A stretch of DNA of 64,000 bases from Spiroplasma endosymbiont of Panorpa germanica (GTDB lineage: Bacteria; Bacillota_I; Bacilli_A; Mycoplasmatales; Mycoplasmataceae): contig NZ_OZ026461.1 in assembly GCF_964019765.1 (NCBI RefSeq), forward strand, positions 372,001 to 436,000, given 5' to 3'. The notes beneath the pieces are model-generated. The model was not told where the DNA came from. It searched no databases and saw nothing but the letters and a program-made list of their open reading frames with translations. A program made the position numbers and the translations under genes. Positions 33,677 to 43,136 of the stretch are shown here, in pieces (the first letter of the stretch is position 1; every line of letters starts with the position of its first letter).

Positions 33677-34831
33677 ATGACCAATAAAAAAGAAAATGAT
33701 TTTAAACTTTTGAGCTTAGGAACTAAACTAAGAATAAAAAGCCTGATTGAAAAAAAATTAACAATTCAGACCGTAACTTTATTTGCTCAAGAATATGAAT
33801 CATTGGATTTCGAAACAAGAAGGCAAATGAATTTATATATAAAATTTTTAATGGATATGGAACTTCATGAATTCTTAATCGAAGTTGAAAAGCTTAAAAA
33901 GGAAAATAAAGGTCGAGAAGTTATAAATCGCCAAATTACTTTTGAAGAAAAACAAAAAAATATCAGACAATTGCAAAGCCTCTTGAATAACAGTGAGTCT
34001 CTTATCTCAAACTCATATATGAGAAAAGACAAATATTTGATGGGTGGGAAAAGCAAATATAATTTGACAAACAATCTGGCAAATAAAAATAGCGATGAAA
34101 CTAAAGAGAAAAAAGTAATTGTTAAAAAAATTAAACCAATTTCAAGCAATGAAAAATATAAAGAAGCCCTAAAAAGGGAAAAGGGTTTGAACCAAAACAA
34201 CGATTACAAAAAAATCTCACTTTCTTTGACAGAGGAAGAAAGAAATAAAAAAGTTCCTTCAAATGGAACAAAAAAGTCTAAAATTAATTTAACAGATGAA
34301 GAAAAAAAAGCTCTGGCTAAATTAAGAGAAGAGAAAAAAATATTAAGAAATAAAAATATTGAATTTAAGCAAAATTCTCCCCAAAAAGATGATTCTTCAA
34401 AGTCAAATTTCAAGGACTTTTCTCTGGTAAAATCACGAATCATTTCTGATGAGGAATATCAAAGAGAACAAAAAGAAAAAGAACGACTATGAAATCAAAT
34501 TTATGGTAAATCTAAAAAAGAAGTGGCAGACTACTCGGATAAGAAAAATTTAGAATCTTTAGAGCATAATAAAATGCCAAATATTTCAGCCAATTACTCG
34601 GGAAATGATTTTTTTACAGTTGGAAATAAAAAAATCAGTGTCAAGGAATTGGTAGACCCTAAAAATCCAATGTTTTCATTTTGACAAAAAATCAAAGTCA
34701 AATCTAAAGCTAACAGTCTTATAACTTATTTTAATTCAATAGCTTCAATGAAACAACAAATGAAAATACTAATGAGTTATGAAAATGCAGTTTTAAAAAA
34801 TCAGGCAAACAAAAAACCAAAGTCAAAATAA
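33677..34831 (+). CDS. Charged protein 3 of the four-gene block
   Basis: 384 residues, strongly basic. The N-terminal ~75 residues look globular and helical (LGTKLRIKSLIEKKLTIQTVTLFAQEYESLDFETRRQM); the centre (80-275) is Lys/Asn/Ser-rich and disordered or coiled; the last ~70 residues hold a second helical patch (FWQKIKVKSKANSLITYFNSIASMKQQMKILMSYEN). Two TGA codons near residues 272 and 336 encode Trp. GTGAAGAA before ATG is a poor ribosome site. Function unknown. Confidence 0.6.
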
Positions 34832-34860
34832 ATTAATCTACAAATACAAGGGGAGTAATT

Positions 34861-35802
34861 ATGCAAAATAAATCAAGAAGTTTACAAAACAAAATTTTTG
34901 CTGATAACCTTATTAAACAAATTCAATTTAAAGAATCTTATTTTGCATTTAAATTTAACAAATATAAAAAATGAAAAATATCAACTTCTGGTAAAATTGA
35001 AAAAATGTGAATTAATGCCAGAATGAAAAAGTTCATAATTAATGAAGTAAATATCCAAGAAGTCTTTAATGTTGGCTTTTCCAATTCTGATTATGTTAAT
35101 CTGAGTCGTTTTTTAAGAAATAATATGAAGCAGAAATTTGTCGATTTGACTATTGCTAGAATTGAATATTTTGGCTGCTGTATGGCAAATATTTGATTTG
35201 AAAAGTATTATAATAAATTTAAGAAGATCAAAGAAAATTTAATGGAAATTGCCAATCAACCAGAACTATTATTTTACCCTTACTATTTAAAGTTTTTAAC
35301 AACAGTTAGATATAGTATCATTAAAAATATGACTAATTTGGTAATTCCTAGTGTTATTTCTTTTAGTCTTATGGACTATGAAAAACCAGTTAATTTAAGC
35401 AATGAAATACGAAGATCTAAAAACACAATTAAAGTAGCCTTCTCTAATGTGAAAAAGGATTCAGAGGAATATTTTGAAAAAATAAATCACCAAATTACAG
35501 AGCTGTATTTCAAATTTAATAACGAGAGCTTTGAAGACGATAATGTTAAAAAAACTCTTTTAGCAGAAATAGACGTTAAAGAAGTTTTTCAAAAGGAATT
35601 TAGTAAGTTTCAATTTCAAAAATCTTGCAAATTTTTAAAGATTTCTCCAAGAATGACCATGGAAAGAGCTTTTTTAAAGTATCAAGATCGCCTTACAAGA
35701 GCTGAAGTGGATGATATTGTTTTAGGAAATACAAATCGTACTGATGATTTCAAAAAAGCATGACAAATATATATTAAATATCGTAATGAAAACTCTATTT
35801 AA
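34861..35802 (+). CDS. Helical basic protein 4 of the block, with a J-domain-like end
   Basis: 313 residues, more globular than genes 1-3. Residues 1-60 are very basic with three TGA-coded Trp, unusual density. The last ~65 residues (FQKSCKFLKISPRMTMERAFLKYQDRL ... FKKAWQIYIKY) resemble a DnaJ J domain in helix spacing (LxISPxxT, AFxKYxxxL, FKKAWQIY), but the HPD signature is missing. Two hydrophobic patches in the middle are too short for sure membrane helices. AGGGGAG precedes ATG. The block ends here with a strong terminator at 35855. The J-like reading is a pattern match only. Confidence 0.6.
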
Positions 35803-35854
35803 TTGAATAAGTATACTTTTGCAAGTGTAACTTTGCTATTTATAAGAGTTTTTT

Positions 35855-35882
35855 AAGCCGACCATATTGGTCGGCTTTTATA
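35855..35882 (+). terminator. Strong terminator after the four-gene block
   Basis: Ten-base-pair GC-rich perfect stem AAGCCGACCA / TGGTCGGCTT with a three-base loop, then T-rich sequence. Confidence 0.95.
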
Positions 35883-36029
35883 TTTTTATATATTTCACTT
35901 TAAATATTACTTTATACAGCACTATTTAGCTTTAATCAGGGTTGTATCCTTGACTACTAAAACGATATTTGTTTTAAACCGAGCTTTTATTGAAATGGAG
36001 TTACTCAAAGAATTAAATTCAATATTTAA
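35883..36029 (+). other. Intergenic stretch with no recognised feature
   Basis: About 150 bases between the terminator and the tig promoter. No open frame of useful length on either strand. The segment near 35935-35985 is less AT-rich than usual spacer (AATCAGGGTTGTATCC) and may hold a short RNA, but no known structure is apparent. Confidence 0.4.
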
Positions 36030-36058
36030 TTGGAGTTTTTTAATGTTTTTGTTATAAT
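36030..36058 (+). promoter_or_regulatory. Promoter of tig
   Basis: -10 TATAAT at 36053-36058 and TTGGAG at 36030-36035 with exact 17-base spacing; expected start near 36065, giving a ~25-base leader with GGAG before the ATG. Confidence 0.7.
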
Positions 36059-36088
36059 AAATTTTAGTGATAAGAATGGAGAATATTT

Positions 36089-37381
36089 ATGAAATTTGAA
36101 GCAAAAAAATTACCCGAATCAGGTCAAGGTAAGTGAATTATATCAATCGAAGGGGACGAGTGAAAAACTTTCTGTGATAAAGGAAGAAACAAAGCTCTAC
36201 AAGAAGTTCAAATACCTGGATTTAGAAAAGGTAAAGTTCCAAAAGAAATGGCTTTGAAAAATTTAAGCGAAGTTAAAGTTATGAATGAAGCATTCAGAAT
36301 GGCTATGCCAAAAGCTTATGATTTTGCTAGAGAGCAAAAATCGAAAATTGAACCATGAGGAACACCAACACCAACACCAACCAAAATATCGGAAAACGAA
36401 TTAGTTTTAGAATTTATTTTTGACTTAAAACCAGAAATTAAAATTGAAAAATATAAAGGTTTAACTGGTCCTAAAAAGAACCCTGTTAAAGCCGAAAAAG
36501 ATGAAATCCAAGCAGAAATCAAAAAATATCAAGAAAGATTTGTTATGGAAAAAATCAAAGAGGGAGACAATATTGCTATTGAAGATGGCGATAATGTTAA
36601 ATTCGATTTTGAAGGATTTATTGATGGTGAAGCTTTCCAAGGTGGAAAAGGTGAAGATTACCAATTGGTAATAGGAAGTAAAAACTTTATTCCCGGATTC
36701 GAAGAAGCTATGATCGGGCTTAAAATTGGATCAGGAAGCGAAATTTCAGTGACATTTCCTAAAGATTATCAAGCTGAAAATTTGGCTGGAAAAGATGCTA
36801 AATTTAAATTGAATATTAAGGAAATTAAATCTCGTGAATTCCCGAAAGCTGATGACGAGTTGGTAAAAGACTTGAATATTAAAAATGTTAATACTTATCA
36901 AGAATTAGAAAAATATGTTTCAAATCAAATTGAAAAACAAAAACAACTTAATGAGAGAAATATTTTTGTTAACCAAATTATTGATTTAATTAGAGAAGAG
37001 TCAACAATTGAACTACCAAAAAGTGCCATTGATAAAGAAGTTCAAACTATGAGAAAAGAGTTTGAACAAAAAGTTATCGCTAATAAAATGACATTAAAAG
37101 AGTACAAGAAAGTTACTGGAATGACTGATGAAGACATTAATAAAGAAATATTTGGAGATGCTAAAAAACGTCTTGAAAGTTATTTAATTACTGATGAAGT
37201 TAGAAACAAAGAAAAAATCGAAGCCACTCAAGAAGAGGTTGATGCTAAATATGCAGATCTTGCAAGTCAATTTGGAATCGAAGTTGATTTCTTAAAAAAA
37301 TCAGTTCTTCAAGAAGGACAAGTAAAATCTGAAATAATTAATGAAAAGATCATTGATTTTATCTACGCAAATAATGGTTAG
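36089..37381 (+). CDS. tig: Trigger factor
   Basis: 430 residues. Ribosome-docking signature GFRKGKVP at ~45-52 in the N-terminal domain; FKBP-type peptidyl-prolyl isomerase domain at ~150-240 (VKFDFEGFIDGEAFQGG, LVIGSKNFIPGFEEAMIG); helical C-terminal arms after that. It is the first chaperone to meet nascent chains. Three TGA-coded Trp occur in the first 92 residues. A small in-frame repeat of ACACCA units at ~36361-36379 codes for Thr-Pro-Thr-Pro-Thr-Pro. Followed by a terminator and the lon gene. Confidence 0.95.
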
Positions 37382-37386
37382 TGTAT

Positions 37387-37416
37387 AAAAACCCAAATTT
37401 TAACTTGGGTTTTTTT
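37387..37416 (+). terminator. Terminator between tig and lon
   Basis: Stem AACCCAA / TTGGGTT (extended by A-T pairs) and a run of seven T. Confidence 0.8.
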
Positions 37417-37422
37417 CATTTT

Positions 37423-37449
37423 TTAGCACTTAACTATTGTAAGTGCTAA
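37423..37449 (+). promoter_or_regulatory. CIRCE operator before lon
   Basis: TTAGCACTT - nine bases - AAGTGCTAA: the arms are a perfect inverted repeat and each matches the CIRCE consensus in eight of nine positions. It puts lon under HrcA control, together with clpB and the dnaK cluster. Confidence 0.88.
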
Positions 37450-37464
37450 AAAATATGATATTAT
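37437..37464 (+). promoter_or_regulatory. Promoter of lon
   Basis: Extended -10 TGATATTAT (37456-37464) with TTGTAA at 37437-37442, 16-base spacing; the -35 lies inside the right half of the CIRCE operator. Confidence 0.65.
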
Positions 37465-37493
37465 TATCTTGTGCCAAGAAAGAAGGTCTAATT

Positions 37494-39875
37494 ATGAGCA
37501 AAAACAAAAATTTACCATTACTTGTAACAAGGGGAAGCTATATTTTTCCAACCTTTGAACAAGCACTTGAAATAGGAAGAGATAAATCAACTCTTGCTGT
37601 TAAGGCTGCTATTAATGAGAATGGCGGCAAAATTCTGTTAGTTTCTCAAAAAAAACCTGTTGACGATAATCCAAAAATTGATGAAATTTATAATTTTGGA
37701 ATTATTGCTGACATATCAATTAAAAAAGAATGAAAAGATGGAACTTCAACTGTTAATATTTTATCTGTTGACAGAGTTAAACTAGAAAACATTACATTGA
37801 ATGATTATTATACAGCCGACTATTCTGTTGTAAAACCCGAAGAAGATGCAGATAATCAAAATAAAACTAAAGTTACTAAATATTTAAAAAAAATGATCGA
37901 ATCTCAAGAAGATTTGCCATCTGAAATTAGTGATGCTGTTTTTGGTAAAAAAGATGCTAACTTGATAGTTGATACAGTTGCATATCATTTGCCTTTTATG
38001 CCAATTGAGAAAAAGCAAAATTTATTAGAGGAACTAAATCCTTTTAATCGTTTAAATATAATTAACGATTTCTTAGAAGAGAAGAAAAAATCAGCAGACA
38101 TCGAAACTAATATTAGTAAAAAAATCAAAACTAGAATTGATGAACAACAACGTGAATATTACCTTCGTGAGAAATTAAAAGCTATTAAAGAAGAGCTTGG
38201 TGATATGGATGAAGAAGGAGACGATATTAAAAAATACCGTACCCGTTTAGAAAATGAACCATTTCCACAATCTGTTAAGGAAAGAGTTTTACAAGAGATT
38301 GATAGATATGAGGGTATGCCTGCTAGTTCAAGTGAGGCTAATATTGTTAGAACTTATATCGATTGAATGATGCAAATTCCTTGATGAGAAAAATCTGAGG
38401 AAAAACAAGATCTTTTATTTGCAAGAGAAGTTTTAGACAAGTATCACTATGGATTGAAAAAAGTTAAGGATCGTATTATTGAGTACTTAGCTGTTAAACA
38501 AAAAACCAATTCTGTTAAAGGACAAATTATTACATTAGTAGGTCCTCCAGGAGTTGGAAAAACTTCATTAGCTAAATCAATTGCAGAATCTATGGGAAGA
38601 AATTTTGTTAAAGTTTCACTTGGTGGAGTAAAAGATGAGGCTGAAATTCGTGGGCATCGAAAAACTTATATTGGTTCAATGCCTGGAAGAATTATTCAAG
38701 CAATGAAAAAGGCTAAAACAAAAAACCCGGTTTTCCTACTAGATGAAATTGATAAAATGTCAAGTGACTATAAAGGTGATCCATCAAGTGCAATGCTTGA
38801 AGTGTTGGATCCAGAACAAAACGATGCTTTCTCAGATCACTACATTGAAGAAAGTTATGATTTAAGTGATGTTGTATTTATTGCAACCGCTAACTATCCT
38901 GAAAATATTCCCGAAGCTTTATATGATCGTATGGAAATTATTGAGCTTTCAAGTTATACAGAAATAGAAAAATTGCAAATTGCTAAAAATTATTTAATTT
39001 CAAAAGTTCTAGAAAATCATGCTGTAAACAGTTCTGAACTAGAATTTACACCAGAATCAATTAGTGAACTAATTAAACACTACACCAGAGAAGCTGGGGT
39101 AAGACAATTAGAAAGATTAATTGCATCTATTACTAGAAAATTTGTAGTTAAGTTATTAAATAAAGAAGTAAAAACTATGAAAGTGACCCCAAAAGTTGTT
39201 AATGAATTACTTGGTAAAAGAGTCTTTGACTTTACAAGTAAGGAAAAAACATCACAAATTGGAGTGGTTACAGGACTAGCATATACTCAATTTGGAGGAG
39301 ACATTCTTCCAATTGAAGTTAACCATTTCCCCGGAAAAGGTGGTCTTGTTTTAACAGGAAAACTTGGAGATGTAATGAAAGAATCAGCTACAATCGCGTT
39401 GGATTACATTAAATCAAATCATGATAGTTTTGGAATACCAAAAGAAGTTTTTGAAAATAATGACATCCACATTCATGTTCCTGAAGGAGCTGTTCCAAAA
39501 GACGGACCAAGTGCTGGAGTTACTTTGACAACAGCTATTATTAGTGCTTTGACAAATCGACCAGTTTCAAAAGAAATTGGAATGACTGGTGAAATAACTC
39601 TTCGTGGTCTGGTTTTCCCAATTGGTGGATTGAGAGAAAAATCGATATCTGCTCACAGAAGTGGATTGAAAAAAATTCTAGTACCTATTAAAAACTTAAA
39701 AGATTTAGAAGATATCCCAGAAGAAGTTAAATCAGAGCTAGAAATTATTGGTACTGAAAAATATGAAGATGTATTTGAACAAGTATTTCAAGAGAAACCA
39801 AAAAAAATTACACACAATTTACCTCTAACTTCTAAACCAGAAAGTTTAGACAAGGTTAATTCAAAAAGTAATTAA
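37494..39875 (+). CDS. lon: ATP-dependent protease Lon
   Basis: 793 residues from ATG 37494. N-terminal substrate-binding domain beginning LPLLVTRGSYIFP, long helical linker (DEQQREYYLREKLKAIKEELGD, ~220-245), AAA+ module (GPPGVGKTS near 353, VFLLDEIDKM), and the C-terminal Ser/Lys protease domain with PKDGPSAGVT carrying the catalytic Ser and the Lys in GGLREKS. Start chosen for AGAAAGAAGG upstream and homology of the beginning. Lon is the main soluble degrader of damaged proteins in mollicutes, which lack ClpP in most lineages. Heat regulation by HrcA is indicated by the CIRCE element. Confidence 0.96.
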
Positions 39876-39880
39876 TTCTA

Positions 39881-39907
39881 AAAACCCCAAAAGGGTTTTT
39901 TTATATT
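39881..39907 (+). terminator. Terminator after lon
   Basis: Stem AAAACCC / GGGTTTT with five-base loop and a T run. Confidence 0.85.
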
Positions 39908-39924
39908 AAATTAGCAAAATTATT

Positions 39925-39954
39925 AATCACAATTCAAGTATATTTGAAGTGATT
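39925..39954 (+). promoter_or_regulatory. Inverted repeat before rarA
   Basis: Interrupted palindrome: outer arms AATCAC / GTGATT and inner arms TTCAA / TTGAA, with a two-base bulge. No T run follows, so it is not an obvious terminator, and it lies just before the -10-like AT-rich stretch of rarA. Could be an operator. Confidence 0.4.
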
Positions 39955-39987
39955 TTGATAAGATAATTTTATATTAGGAGAAAAATT

Positions 39988-41232
39988 ATGCAAAAACCTT
40001 TAGCGATGCTTTTAAGACCTCAAACAATTTCTATGATAATTGGTCAGTCACATATAATAAACGATAAAAATGGCATTATTTCAAGAATGGTTGATAAACA
40101 ATTTCCCACTAGTTTGATCTTCTATGGTCCCCCAGGAGTTGGTAAAACCACAATTGGAATTGCTCTTGCAAACGATTTAAATATGAAATATACAATTTTT
40201 AATGCTTCCATAGATAAAAAGGAAAAACTTATGAAAGCAATTGAAAAAATAAATACAGATGAGCAACATATTGTAATAGTTGATGAAATTCATAGAATGA
40301 ATAAAGATAAGCAAGATTTTTTACTAGAATTTTTAGAAACAGGGAAAGTAATACTTTTTGCAGCCACAACCGAAAATCCGTTTTTTGTTATTAATCCCGC
40401 AATCAGAAGTAGATGCAATTTGATAAAATTAGAACTAATTACTCCACTAGAAATGTTTGACGGACTTAAAAAAGTAATTAAGGATTTTGAAATTAATCTA
40501 AAAATTAATGATGAAGCCCTTAAATATCTAGCGGAGTTAGCTAATGGGGATTTGAGAACCGCTATTAACTGAATTGAAATATTTATGAATTTATACAATG
40601 ATCAAGAAGTTGGTATTGAACTTGTCTCACAAATTGTTTCAGAGGCAAAGGCTAAAGGTTCGGGATATGGCGATGAGTTTCATGATTTGAAATCAGCCTT
40701 GCAAAAATCAATTAGAGGAAGCGATGTTGATGCTGCGTTGCATTACTGATCGCGATTAATGGTGATTGGGGATTATGAAACTTTAATGAGAAGAATGTTG
40801 ATAATGGCTTATGAGGATATTGGTATGGCTAACCCAGCAATTCCTACAAGAGTTTTCACGGCAATTCAAAGTTTTCGCCAAGTGGGAATGCCCGAGGGGA
40901 GAATAATTTTGGGATTGGCAATAGTTGAAATGGCTCTATCAGAAAAATCAAATTCAGCATTTATTGCATCTGAAAGTGCCTTGGAGGATGTTCAAAAGGG
41001 GATTTGCCCACCTGTTCCTGATTTCCTAAGAGATAGTCATTACAAATCTTCAAGTAAATTGGGTCATGGAATTGGATATAAATATCCTCACAATTATCCC
41101 AATAACTGAGTTGAACAACCATATTTACCCAAAGAAATTAAGGATGTAAAATATTTTACATCTAAAAACAATTCAAAATATGAAAGAAAAATCCTAGAAA
41201 CTTATTATAAATTCACAAGTAGAAAAGATTAA
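39988..41232 (+). CDS. rarA: Replication-associated recombination AAA+ ATPase RarA (MgsA)
   Basis: 414 residues. Clamp-loader-type AAA+ core: MLLRPQTISMIIGQSHI start, Walker A GPPGVGKTT near 49, Walker B IVDEIHRM, sensor TTENPFF, arginine finger in IRSRCNLI; then the C-terminal tetramerisation domain with the family segment YEDIGMANP and the KYPHNYPNNW end. RarA acts at stalled replication forks. ATG 39988 is preceded by AGGAG. Three TGA codons encode Trp. It is slightly shorter than the Bacillus protein, mainly at the N terminus. Confidence 0.93.
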
Positions 41233-41244
41233 CGGAGAAGACCG

Positions 41245-41979
41245 ATGAAAGATATATTTAAAATTCGCGAAGAATTAGAAGCAAAAGGGTGGATATGATT
41301 TCCCAATTATAAAAATATTGAGGTTAAAATTTGACCAAATATTGAAACTTACTTTGATAATGACGAGACAATTCTTTCTGCCCTGTGAGCTAGTTTTAAA
41401 AGATATGATCTTGAAATGGTTGGTATGATTTTCATAACAGACAAACGAATATTTACTTTGGAAATTGAGGATAATAATTCTACAAATAACATACGCTATG
41501 TTCCAATTGATATGCTAAAAGTTGACAAGGTAGAGTTTAAGAAATCAGTGGAAAGTGACGGATTAAATTCGATTCACTTACAAAATGATACCTACGGAAA
41601 TGGAATTGAATTTAATACTCCCAACAAAAAAGTCGCTCAGCATTTTTTAAATACCCTAGCAGGAATTTCAGAAATTGAAATTGTGGAAATCAATGATGAA
41701 CCCTCAGATTTAAAAAGTAGTGCAAAAATCCAAGAATTAAAAGATAATCTTGGGGTTGAAATGAAAATTAATTTTGAAGAACCAAATGAAATTGTCGAAG
41801 ATAATATGGCTCAGGTAAACCAGATTTCAGATCAGGATGCTCTTTTAAAAATTAATGAAGTTAAACTAAAAAAACCCAAGGTAAAAAGGGAAACAAAAAA
41901 AACTGGTAATAAATATTTTCTATTTATAATTCCCGTAATAATGCTGGTATTAATTCTGGCTTTTGTTTTTGCATTTTAA
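41245..41979 (+). CDS. PH-like domain protein with C-terminal membrane anchor
   Basis: 244 residues. Residues ~35-150 show the alternating strands of a bacterial pleckstrin-homology-like domain, most clearly VGMIFITDKRIFTLEIED, the usual 'we could not live without D-R' strand of the YokE/bPH2 type. A charged linker (150-220) leads to one C-terminal membrane helix (~221-243) ending in AFVFAF, so the body should face the cytoplasm. Three TGA-coded Trp fall in the first 60 residues. It lies 12 bases after rarA. Binding partner or lipid unknown. Confidence 0.6.
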
Positions 41980-41980
41980 A

Positions 41981-42014
41981 AAAACTAACACTTATCAATA
42001 AGTATTAGTTTTTT
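41981..42014 (+). terminator. Bidirectional terminator between convergent genes
   Basis: Fifteen-base stem with one mismatch (AAAACTAACACTTAT and its near complement), a T run on the + side and an A run on the other, serving both the PH-like gene and the DUF192 gene. The DUF192 stop codon lies inside it. Confidence 0.75.
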
Positions 42015-42435
42015 GAACCTTAATTATGTCATTCTTTTTAATATTTCAGAACTTGATTGTTCCTTTAGAGAAACATATCACAAAATAACCCTTTTCGTGA
42101 TGGCTACTTAGTTTTTGGGGAGGGAAATTTGTATAGGTTGAAATTACCTCACCTGATTTGTCGCAAATAACAACATCAATTGAGAATCTTAATCCAATTG
42201 AATTAAAACCCCTAGAGTTCTTAAAGACAAAGCTTTCTTCAGGATTTATTCTTTGCTGGCGATACAATGAGTTAAAACGTGTTGAAATATCATTTATAAA
42301 TCGAGCTTCTAAATTCATATCTTTGTCATTGAACTTTAGCATAAATGAGTCTTCAATATTATCTTTATTTCCAATTTTTAATGGTTTTTTTGAATTATTG
42401 GATGAAAGCAATTTTAATAGATTAAATAATTTCAT
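41992..42435 (-). CDS. DUF192 family protein
   Basis: 147 residues on the - strand, one of only two genes so oriented. After ~45 variable residues it follows the DUF192 pattern: ISTRFNSLYRQQ, then GLRFSIDVVICDKSGEVI, NFPPQ and FVICFSKGTIKFWNIKKNDII. The family is widespread, usually secreted or cytoplasmic, with no agreed function. Ribosome site GGGGTG precedes the ATG. Two TGA codons encode Trp near the end; they extend the frame to TAA at 41992-41994, inside the shared terminator. Divergent to the DJ-1 gene, with the two starts 70 bases apart. Confidence 0.75.
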
Positions 42436-42505
42436 TTTTTCACCCCGACTGACCTAATTATACAAAAAAAACGATATAATTACCACATAAGAAAAGAGGA
42501 GATTT

Positions 42506-43063
42506 ATGAAAACGAAAGTAGCGGTTTTTTTAGCCCAAGGATTTGAAGAAATTGAAGCAGTAAGCACAATTGATGTTTTGAGAAGAGCGGATTTTGAGGT
42601 AAATGTTATTTCAATAAGTAAAGATTTAGAAGTTAGAGGAAGCCATGACATTATTGTAAAGGCAGATAACTTATTTGAAGGCGCTGATTTTTCTCAATAT
42701 GATTGTCTAGTGCTTCCGGGAGGACAACCTGGTACTGATAATTTAATGGAATTTAGTCCTTTGAGAGACTTATTGCTCCAACATGCATCTAAAAATAAAG
42801 TAATTGCTGCAATTTGTGCTGCACCACAAATATTGGGGATGCTTGGTTTAGCTGATAACAAAGAGATTACCCATTATCCAGGATGTACTAAATTTTTAGA
42901 TAAAGCTATTTTAAAACCTCACATGGCTTCGATTGAAGATGGTAAAATTATTACTGGTAGTTCTGCAGGTGCAGCCTTGAAATTTGCTCTGCAAATAATT
43001 GATCACTTCACAGATACTCAAAACATGTTGAGAATCCACGATATTTTAGTAATGAATTACTAG
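42506..43063 (+). CDS. DJ-1/PfpI family protein
   Basis: 185 residues, full length for DJ-1 (ThiJ) proteins. The nucleophile-elbow cysteine is in IAAICAAPQILG at about residue 101, the conserved Glu near residue 15 is in GFEEIEAV, and GGxPGT(D)NL is present. Members act as glyoxalase III or deglycase-like enzymes, chaperones or oxidative-stress sensors. TATAAT at 42475-42480 and AGAGGAG before the ATG give it its own transcription start, divergent from the DUF192 gene. Confidence 0.88.
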   Translation: MKTKVAVFLAQGFEEIEAVSTIDVLRRADFEVNVISISKDLEVRGSHDIIVKADNLFEGADFSQYDCLVLPGGQPGTDNLMEFSPLRDLLLQHASKNKVIAAICAAPQILGMLGLADNKEITHYPGCTKFLDKAILKPHMASIEDGKIITGSSAGAALKFALQIIDHFTDTQNMLRIHDILVMNY

Positions 43064-43093
43064 AAGTTCTAAGTATAAAAACTTAGAACTTTT
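43064..43093 (+). terminator. Hairpin after the DJ-1 gene
   Basis: Eleven-base-pair perfect stem AAGTTCTAAGT / ACTTAGAACTT, six-base loop, short T tract. Confidence 0.65.
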
Positions 43094-43136
43094 GCTATTT
43101 TAATAAATAATTGCGAACTAACTACGGGGTTTTAAT

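Noticed and set aside
33865-34443. - strand frames rich in Phe/Leu/Ser across the charged four-gene block
   Set aside because: Same shadow effect from Lys/Glu-rich coding sequence; looks like membrane protein only because of the base composition.
35883-36060. RNase P RNA, tmRNA or signal-recognition RNA in the spacer before tig
   Set aside because: Too short and lacking the conserved core sequences of these RNAs.
36361-36379. Short tandem ACACCA-type repeat in tig as a phase-variation switch
   Set aside because: The unit is six bases, so changes keep the frame, and Thr-Pro repeats at this place are normal in trigger factors.
43064-43136. Search for a bacteriocin precursor gene upstream of the C39 exporter
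   Set aside because: The spacer holds only a hairpin and no open frame with a start and a double-glycine leader.
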